NCBI GenBank assembly: GCA_009776495.1
Contig: WRNS01000014.1
Location: 1-10,255 of the forward strand
Reading direction: 5' to 3'
Length of the DNA stretch: 10,255 nt
From: Methanobrevibacter sp.
GTDB lineage: Archaea > Methanobacteriota > Methanobacteria > Methanobacteriales > Methanobacteriaceae
Shown here: one piece after another, positions 5,545 through 10,255 of the stretch
Position numbering within the stretch: position 1 is the first letter of the stretch
How the letters are laid out: the number at the start of each line of letters is the position of its first letter
Made by a program: the position numbers and the translations under genes
Notes under the pieces: model-generated
Databases searched by the model: none
The model's input: the letters and a program-made list of their open reading frames with translations, nothing else
Told to the model about the DNA's origin: nothing

Positions 5545-6297
5545 ATGCCAGAAAGATTTACTGGAATGGGATATTGGGAAATTATAACCAGACAAATGAG
5601 CATAGTTACAAAAAGTCAGCAGACTCGATTCAAAGAATCTAAAATAGCTGTTATCGGTTGTGGAGGACTTGGAGGATCAGTAATAGAAATGTTAAGCAGA
5701 ATGGGAGTTGGAGAACTTAATATTGTGGATAAAGATTCTTTTGATATGTCTAACTTGAATAGACAACTAATGAGCAGCATTGAATCCCTTGGAAAATCTA
5801 AAAGTGAAGTGGCAAAAGAAAAAATAAGGCAAATTAATCCTTATGTTAAAGTAAATGGATTCAATGAAGAATTAAATGAAAAAAATTTAGATGAAATAAT
5901 TGGAAATTGCGATATCGTTATTGATGCTGTGGATAATATACTTACAAGAGTAATAGTCAGTAGATATTCTAAAGAAAAAGGAATTCCATTTGTTCATGGA
6001 GCTATTCATGGGACTCTCGGCCAATTAACCGTATTTAACCCTGAAACAATATCCTATGAAGAATTATTCTCACTCAGCTCTTTTAAAAAAGAATTGGATG
6101 ATGACACTAAGCAAGAGATTTTGAATCTAAGTCAAAAAACTCCGCCAGTAATTGGGCCAATAGCTAATATAATAGGATCATTAGAAGCTTTTGAAGCATT
6201 TAAAATAATAACTAAAATGGGAAAAATAACATTAGCTCCTAAAATACTTAATATTGATTTATTAGATTTAAGTTCACTTTCACTTTCAGAACTGTGA
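5545..6297 (+). CDS. ThiF/MoeB/HesA-type adenylyltransferase lacking the usual cysteines
   Basis: A 250-residue E1-like protein. Such enzymes adenylate the C-terminal glycine of a ubiquitin-like carrier (ThiS, MoaD or SAMP) for sulphur transfer. The nucleotide fold shows G38-C-G-G-L-G43 and acidic D62/D64. The ATP-site residues are NLNRQ (N70-Q74), K84/K86 and DAVDN (127-131). The length matches MoeB. Only two cysteines exist, C39 in the glycine loop and C122. The crossover-loop catalytic cysteine and both CxxC zinc pairs of MoeB/ThiF are therefore absent, the region instead reading LSQKTPPVIGPIANIIGSLEAFEAFK. It must work without a thioester and without zinc, or have another role. No carrier gene is adjacent. 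GTGAT lies seven bases before the ATG; it may share the upstream reductase transcript. Confidence 0.88.
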   Translation: MPERFTGMGYWEIITRQMSIVTKSQQTRFKESKIAVIGCGGLGGSVIEMLSRMGVGELNIVDKDSFDMSNLNRQLMSSIESLGKSKSEVAKEKIRQINPYVKVNGFNEELNEKNLDEIIGNCDIVIDAVDNILTRVIVSRYSKEKGIPFVHGAIHGTLGQLTVFNPETISYEELFSLSSFKKELDDDTKQEILNLSQKTPPVIGPIANIIGSLEAFEAFKIITKMGKITLAPKILNIDLLDLSSLSLSEL

Positions 6298-6908
6298 TTC
6301 ATCATATTAAAAAAAAAAAAAAAAGATTATATTTTACTATGTACTTACTTTTAATTTATATTGATTCTATGGAAAGCAAATTAATTTATTTAAAATAATA
6401 ACAATTTAATTGAAATATTAAAGATTGCAACAGTTGTTTTAAACTACTTTCTATATTTTTTTTATATTGAACCAAAAATTTATATTAATGTTTAGCTATA
6501 GTACCATTATAGGTTATGAAATAATAAAAAAAAATGAATAAAGTTGTTAAATAGCGTCTAATCATAGTATATACCATTTTTATTCTATTGAACGAATTTC
6601 CACTTTCCAAATTCAATAAAAATAATTTTATAAAAAAATCAATATTGAAAATTAAACTTATTTAATCACTTAAAATTACATATTCTAAGTTTAAAAGAGA
6701 TTTTTTTCCTATCTTTTCATTATTACAATTGATTTATTCTTAAATTATATTGACAGCTGTTTTTTATTAATTTTTACAATATTTTAATTAAATTTAGAAA
6801 AATAGCTATTATATAGAATGTTTGTTTTGAAAAATAATCTATTTCTATATAGATAAACTGTTCGTTATTTCATTATGTTTATTAACATCTAATATTATAT
6901 TGATTAAT
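6298..6908. other. AT-rich intergenic stretch with weak promoter-like motif
   Basis: No gene is seen. A run of 16 A at 6309-6324 lies 12 bases after the stop. A T-run at 6456-6463 could end the plus-strand transcript. TTTATATTAA at 6479-6488 is a good TATA match with AGGTTATGA at 6511-6519, close to the expected transcription start. The only frame following is a six-codon one at about 6534. TTTATTAA at 6878-6885 is 31 bases upstream of the candidate RNA and may be its TATA box. Confidence 0.5.
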
Positions 6909-7028
6909 AGGTTATGATAGTAACACTTTTTCTAAAGCACATTTGCTTACTAACCATTAGCTTTTTCTATATCATAACCTTAGAAAAAGAGATGGGTGAG
7001 GTACTGCAATACCGTTTTAACCTGTCTC
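6909..7028 (+). ncRNA. Candidate structured non-coding RNA, unknown family
   Basis: This island is richer in G and C than its surroundings and dense in complementary arms. Stem A pairs 6909-6919 with 6970-6980 (AGGTTATGATA, 11 perfect bp). Stem B pairs 6926-6935 with 6980-6989 (CTTTTTCTAA, 10 perfect bp) and would form a pseudoknot with A. A local alternative pairs 6961-6968 with 6982-6989. A 5-bp hairpin with a four-base loop lies at 6935-6948. A 9-bp stem with two G-T pairs (6989-6997/7020-7028) encloses GGTA/TACC at 7000-7013. A TATA-like TTTATTAA lies 31 bases before the 5' arm. A small hairpin (7032-7047) and U-rich sequence follow. No coding frame is present. I do not match it to a named RNA, and a minus-strand RNA is possible. 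Confidence 0.42.
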
Positions 7029-7183
7029 AATTCTTAAATTTTTAAGATTAAACTAATATTTATTTTTTCTTATACAATCAATGGAGTCCTAAGTTTAAAT
7101 TAATTACTTCATCTATTTAGATTCATTATAAATTATTATTTATAAATGTTTTTATATATTATAAAAATTATTATTTTTATGGG

Positions 7184-7190
7184 AAAAAAA
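7184..7190 (-). terminator. T-run terminator of chlI
   Basis: Seven A on the plus strand give seven T on the minus strand, 22 bases after the chlI stop. This is a plausible U-run terminator. I see no gene between here and the candidate RNA. Confidence 0.5.
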
Positions 7191-7211
7191 GATTTATTTT
7201 TATCATGATTT

Positions 7212-8333
7212 TCATGAAAGTTTATCTTGATTTAATCTTTCCTTTATTTTTTTAAGTTCTTCTTGAAGGGACTCTTCTAATGTGTCCTTGACTTCATCCC
7301 CAATTATCTCATTTTTTAAGCTTTCTTCCCTTTTTTCAATATTACTTTTAATTTTTTCAATTCTTTGTAAGAGAAACTTATCTTCCCCTAATACAAGAGA
7401 AATCGCTTGTTCTAAATCATGCTTATTTACTTTAAAATGTCCTTTGAATGCAGCTATTGTTTTTGCAGTTTTTAAAATAGAAATATCACTTCTATGGCCT
7501 TCACTACCTAACTCTACAGTTATTGTAGCTATTATTTCCAACAAAGTATCATCAATTTCAACTTTGGTTAAAATTTTTTTTGCTTCAACAATCTTTTTTT
7601 GAAGTGATCTCTGATCTTTTTCAAATTTCTTAATAAATAAAATAGGGTCTTTTTCAAATTCTTCCCTTCTTTTCATAATCAAGATTCTTTCCTCAATTTC
7701 TGAAATAGCTACCACATCAATTTTTAAACCAATTCTGTCAGATAACTGTCCTCGAAGTTCTCCTTCTTCTTGATTCATGGTTCCAACTAATATAAATTCG
7801 GATGGATGAGAAATAGAGATTCCTTCCCTTTCTATAATGTTTACACCATATGCTGCAGCATCCAATAAAACATCCACGAGGTTATCATCAAGAAGGTTTA
7901 TTTCATCGATATATAAAATGTTACGGTTTGCTTGAGCTAAAATACCAGGTTCTAAAGCTTTAATACCTTCATGTAAAGCTTTTTCAATGTCAAGAGAACC
8001 AACCACCCTATCTTCAGTTGCACCTAAAGGCAATTCAACGACTTTCATAGGTTTTTTTACCAATAATATTTCATCAGACTCTAAGTTGTCATTAGCTTTG
8101 AAAAGCTCAAATTCCATGTAGCTATTTTCATCACAGTTAAATGCACAATTTTCTACAACCTCTATTTCAGGTAACAAATCAGCTAATGCTCTTACTGCCG
8201 TGGTTTTTCCTGTACCACGATCTCCTCTTATTAAAACTCCTCCAATTGATGGATTAATAGCATTTAAAATAAGAGCTTTTTTGATTCTTTCTTGACCAAC
8301 AATAGCTGTAAAAGGAAAAACATTTTTTTTCAC
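7212..8333 (-). CDS. chlI: Magnesium/cobalt chelatase-type AAA+ ATPase, subunit I
   Basis: A 373-residue AAA+ ATPase of the BchI/ChlI family. This subunit powers metal insertion into tetrapyrroles together with a D subunit and a large BchH/CobN-type subunit. Visible motifs are Walker A GDRGTGKT (37-44), Walker B ILYIDEINLLDD (139-150), sensor-1 GTMNQEEG (184-191), the LSDR arginine finger (R200) and sensor-2 EGHRSDIS (278-285, R281). A charged, probably coiled-coil tail (about 322-373) makes it slightly longer than usual. The start is GTG with GAGG seven bases upstream; the overlapping ATG runs straight into TGA. No D or H subunit is adjacent. In methanogens such proteins may serve cobalt or another metal insertion. 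The nickel chelatase of F430 synthesis belongs to a different family, so the metal is unknown. Confidence 0.93.
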   Translation of the reverse strand: MKKNVFPFTAIVGQERIKKALILNAINPSIGGVLIRGDRGTGKTTAVRALADLLPEIEVVENCAFNCDENSYMEFELFKANDNLESDEILLVKKPMKVVELPLGATEDRVVGSLDIEKALHEGIKALEPGILAQANRNILYIDEINLLDDNLVDVLLDAAAYGVNIIEREGISISHPSEFILVGTMNQEEGELRGQLSDRIGLKIDVVAISEIEERILIMKRREEFEKDPILFIKKFEKDQRSLQKKIVEAKKILTKVEIDDTLLEIIATITVELGSEGHRSDISILKTAKTIAAFKGHFKVNKHDLEQAISLVLGEDKFLLQRIEKIKSNIEKREESLKNEIIGDEVKDTLEESLQEELKKIKERLNQDKLS

Positions 8334-8386
8334 ATGAAAACCTCATTTCATTTTTTAAATATAATTAAAATAATTAATCATAGATT

Positions 8387-8400
8387 GATATAAATATAAA
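8387..8400 (-). promoter_or_regulatory. Likely TATA box of chlI
   Basis: Read on the minus strand it is TTTATATTTATATC, a good archaeal TATA match. It predicts a transcription start near 8365-8370 and a leader of about 35 bases with the GAGG ribosome binding site. Confidence 0.5.
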
Positions 8401-8742
8401 GAATAGCTAGGAAGAATTAACTATTTAATCACAGCAAATGCAATTTTTAAATATATTCCTTGTTATTTATTTTTCTATTTTTGTTTATTTAAATTTTTTT
8501 CATATTAGCTATGAAATTAATTTTTTACTTAGTCTATTTTTTAGTTAATTGATAACTCTTAATAAGATTAAAAAATTCTGTGGAAAATCATTAAATTGGG
8601 TTTATTATTCTTATTTCTAAAATTAATCTTTTAAAATTGAATGTTATATAAATAAATTTTTTTAAATTAATATAATGAGTAATAAGAAAAGTTTTATCTT
8701 AATTTTAAATTTATTAAAAAAAAATTAATTATAACTAACTCA
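8401..8742. other. AT-rich intergenic stretch, no gene seen
   Basis: Very AT-rich sequence with runs of A and T and many stops in all frames. I see no RNA-like fold and no repeats before about 8743. Confidence 0.6.
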
Positions 8743-9060
8743 CTTATAACTTAAAAAATTATAAATTAGCTACTTATAACATCCAACTTAAAAAAAATAA
8801 CAATAACACAAATAACTTACACACTTATAACTTAAAAACTTATAACTTAAAAACTTATAACTTAAAGACTTATAAGCTCCAACTTAAAAAAAATAACAAC
8901 AACACAAATAACTTACACACTTATAACTTATAGACTTATAAGTTAACGACTTATAACTTATTTACTTATAAGCTCCAACTTAAAAAAAATAACAACAACA
9001 CAAATAACTTACACACTTATAACTTAAAAACTTATAAATCAACTATTACAACTTTCACAC
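8743..9060. repeat. 96-bp tandem repeat built from 15-bp subunits
   Basis: Higher-order array. The landmark CTTATAA(C/G) starts at 8773, 8869 and 8965, exactly 96 bp apart. Each unit is a 51-bp segment (CTTAAAAAAAATAACAACAA and then AATAACTTACACA) plus three 15-bp subunits of the type CTTATAACTTAAAAA, for example at 8824, 8839 and 8854, then 8920, 8935 and 8950. The 15-bp phase also holds at 8743 and 8758 before the first full unit, and at 9016 and 9031. A decayed fourth unit seems to begin near 9060. The plus strand is almost without G. All frames contain stops, so it is not coding. The subunit variation (TAGACTTATAAG, ACGACTTATAAC) shows that it is not an assembly artefact of one copy. Confidence 0.9.
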
Positions 9061-9162
9061 TTATCAAGCCCAAAAAAAAAAACAAACAACAACAAAAGAA
9101 ACAACAACTACTAAAGCTTATTAAAAACTTAATGAAAAGAAATGAACAACTCTAATTAAAAA

Positions 9163-9182
9163 TTATAAGTTAAAACTTATAA
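9163..9182. repeat. Perfect palindrome TTATAAGTT-AA-AACTTATAA
   Basis: Nine-base arms are separated by two bases. The right arm, CTTATAACATCTAATAAAAA, resembles the beginning of the 96-bp unit at 8773 (CTTATAACATCCAACTTAAA). The palindrome therefore seems to be an inverted meeting point of the same subunit, just upstream of the promoter at 9211. Confidence 0.7.
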
Positions 9183-9210
9183 CATCTAATAAAAAAAACT
9201 AAGACCAACA

Positions 9211-9219
9211 TTTATATAA
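9211..9219 (+). promoter_or_regulatory. Strong TATA box of the substrate-binding protein gene
   Basis: TTTATATAA is the best TATA box in the window. The transcription start is expected near 9237-9241, giving a leader of about 55 bases before the ATG at 9294. Confidence 0.7.
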
Positions 9220-9232
9220 GATAAAATTTAAG

Positions 9233-9265
9233 GTTATGATATCGTTATGTAATGTATATCATGAC
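9233..9265 (+). promoter_or_regulatory. Dyad operator at the transcription start of the binding protein gene
   Basis: GTTATGATAT (9233-9242) and ATATCATGAC (9256-9265) are inverted copies matching at 9 of 10 positions with 13 bases between. The dyad covers the predicted transcription start, where a bound repressor would block the polymerase. Molybdate or tungstate uptake genes are commonly repressed by ModE-type regulators at such dyads. The exact arms here differ from the E. coli ModE site as I know it, so the regulator is unidentified. Confidence 0.5.
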
Positions 9266-9293
9266 GAAAATAAAAATTGGAGGAGAGAAAAAC

Positions 9294-10094
9294 ATGCAGA
9301 AAAATAAAATTATTTATATTTCTATTATAACAATAATCATTATATCTATAATAGGAATATATATTAGTGATATCCAAAATAGTAGTGGATCTAATGAAGA
9401 AGGCTCAATCGATGTGTTATTTGCTGCAGGTTTCAGTAAAGTTGGTCCAGAACTTATAAGTGAATTTAATAAAAAGTACCCTAATATAAAGGTAAATTCA
9501 AAGTATGGTGGAAGTGGAGAATTATTTGCAACTCTTGAAACACAAAAAAAAGGAGACGTGTTTTTACCAGCGGACTATAAATATATGGAAGATGCGATGA
9601 ACAGTGGCTACATAGATAATGGTACTGTTAAAAATGTTACAAAAAATGTTCCAGTGATAATTGTAGAAAAAGGAAATCCTAAAAATATAAGTTCTCTTAA
9701 AGATTTAGCTAAAGATGGGGTAAAAGTAGGAATAGGTGAAAAAAACGGTCCAGCTATTGGTAAAACAACAGCAAAAATACTAGAAAAAAATAATTTGAGC
9801 AGTGATGTGGGAAAAAACATCGTAGTGACCACAACAACTGTTAATCAATTACTTACATATTTAATTACTGGACAAGTAGATGCAACCATAATTTGGGAAG
9901 ATATGACTTCTTGGAAAGAAGGTGATGGGAAAATAGAAGTTATAAAAATACCAGAAGATGAAAATGAAATAAGTACTGTTCCTGTAGGAATTACAAGTTT
10001 CACGAAGGATAAAGACGCAGCTGTAAAATTTAATGAGTTTATCACCTCTGAAGAAGGTAAAACTATTTGGGAAAAGTGGGGATTCGAAGTATAG
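9294..10094 (+). CDS. modA: ModA-like molybdate/tungstate substrate-binding protein
   Basis: A 266-residue extracellular solute-binding protein of the ModA type, which captures molybdate or tungstate for an ABC transporter. A hydrophobic signal anchor spans about 6-25, with no lipobox cysteine. The mature part begins near 38 (SIDVLFAAGFS). Likely oxyanion-site segments are AAGFS (44-48), YGGSGEL (71-77) and GPAIGKT (152-158). DVFLPADYKYMEDA (88-101) matches the family's DVF.(S/P)AD motif. TTTVNQLLTYLITGQVDA (180-197) is the usual hinge and lid region. The ATG at 9294 was chosen for GGAGGAG 8 bases upstream; an in-frame ATG at 9261 and an earlier TTG-like start would destroy the operator and lack such a site. 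No permease or ATPase gene follows in the remaining 160 bases. A related oxyanion ligand cannot be excluded. Confidence 0.85.
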   Translation: MQKNKIIYISIITIIIISIIGIYISDIQNSSGSNEEGSIDVLFAAGFSKVGPELISEFNKKYPNIKVNSKYGGSGELFATLETQKKGDVFLPADYKYMEDAMNSGYIDNGTVKNVTKNVPVIIVEKGNPKNISSLKDLAKDGVKVGIGEKNGPAIGKTTAKILEKNNLSSDVGKNIVVTTTTVNQLLTYLITGQVDATIIWEDMTSWKEGDGKIEVIKIPEDENEISTVPVGITSFTKDKDAAVKFNEFITSEEGKTIWEKWGFEV

Positions 10095-10177
10095 ACAATA
10101 TCTACTCAGGAAAAAATTAAGAAAACAAGAAGAAATATCAAAAATTGTAATTTTAAAATTTTAATTTATATTAGATA

Positions 10178-10195
10178 TTTTTTAATTTATTTTTT
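10178..10195 (+). terminator. T-runs after the substrate-binding protein gene
   Basis: Two runs of six T (10178-10183 and 10190-10195) lie about 85-100 bases after the stop. They may end the transcript, although TTTATATTA at 10165-10173 could equally be a promoter for a gene beyond the window. Confidence 0.35.
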
Positions 10196-10255
10196 CATTT
10201 AAATATTATAAGCAATAATCTAATCAATGAAAAAGATTAATATTTATTTAAATAT

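Noticed and set aside
6586..6618. TATTGAA/TTCAATA inverted repeat as an RNA hairpin
   Set aside because: Only seven AT-rich pairs with a 19-base loop and no extension past a mismatch; expected by chance in such AT-rich DNA.
7282..7602. 106-codon plus-strand frame inside chlI
   Set aside because: It is antisense to an intact, motif-complete chlI; the Ser/Leu-rich translation is what the complementary strand of such a gene gives.
8743..9060. CRISPR array
   Set aside because: The repeats are contiguous 15-bp and 96-bp tandem units; what lies between the 15-bp blocks is itself repeated, so there are no unique spacers. No cas genes are seen.
9608..10045. Two minus-strand frames (9608-9832, 9845-10045) under the substrate-binding protein gene
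   Set aside because: Both lie wholly within the opposite strand of a convincing ModA-like gene and have no ribosome binding sites.

Overview
The window looks like chromosomal DNA of a methanogenic archaeon of the Methanobrevibacter type. The base composition is very AT-rich, promoters are of the archaeal BRE/TATA kind (best case TTTATATAA before the substrate-binding protein gene), termination is by bare T-runs, and the elongator tRNA-Met has an archaeal bulge-helix-bulge intron and no encoded CCA. Several protein families here (zinc-ribbon membrane proteins, a ferredoxin-tailed aldo/keto reductase, a cysteine-less E1-like protein, a lone ChlI) are also familiar from this group. The genus is an inference; no sequence search was possible.

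Layout. Positions 1-360 hold no gene. An intron-containing tRNA-Met lies at 378-486 (+) with its own promoter and T-run. From 3640 down to 619 everything lies on the minus strand. First comes a tight operon of small membrane proteins: one with a zinc ribbon (3296-3640), one with two zinc ribbons (2547-3287), and one with a single membrane segment (2276-2524). A membrane-anchored exported protein follows (1434-2171). Then comes a decayed stretch with a frameshifted zinc-ribbon remnant (1325-1410) and two diverged copies of a small two-span membrane protein (959-1120 and 619-816). These last genes are preceded by overlapping micro-ORFs and a 38-bp direct repeat. A small winged-helix regulator (3819-4076, +) diverges from the zinc-ribbon operon.

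On the plus strand follow an aldo/keto reductase with two C-terminal [4Fe-4S] motifs (4319-5473) and a ThiF/MoeB/HesA-type adenylyltransferase lacking the usual cysteines (5545-6297). A roughly 900-bp gap contains a candidate structured RNA (6909-7028). ChlI, an AAA+ chelatase subunit, is on the minus strand (7212-8333). The next gap holds a 96-bp tandem repeat built partly of 15-bp subunits (about 8743-9060). It ends in a strong promoter and dyad operator in front of a molybdate/tungstate-type substrate-binding protein (9294-10094, +).

How the genes relate. Only two groupings are supported by spacing: the zinc-ribbon membrane operon with its divergent winged-helix gene, and possibly the aldo/keto reductase with the E1-like gene. 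An oxyanion-binding protein, a ThiF/MoeB-like adenylyltransferase and a metal-chelatase ATPase would fit a loose metal/cofactor theme. They are not one operon, so that link is weak inference. The most unusual signals are the candidate RNA, the 11-mer AGGTTATGATA shared by that RNA and the binding-protein promoter, the tRNA intron/trailer complementarity, and the overlapping micro-ORFs.
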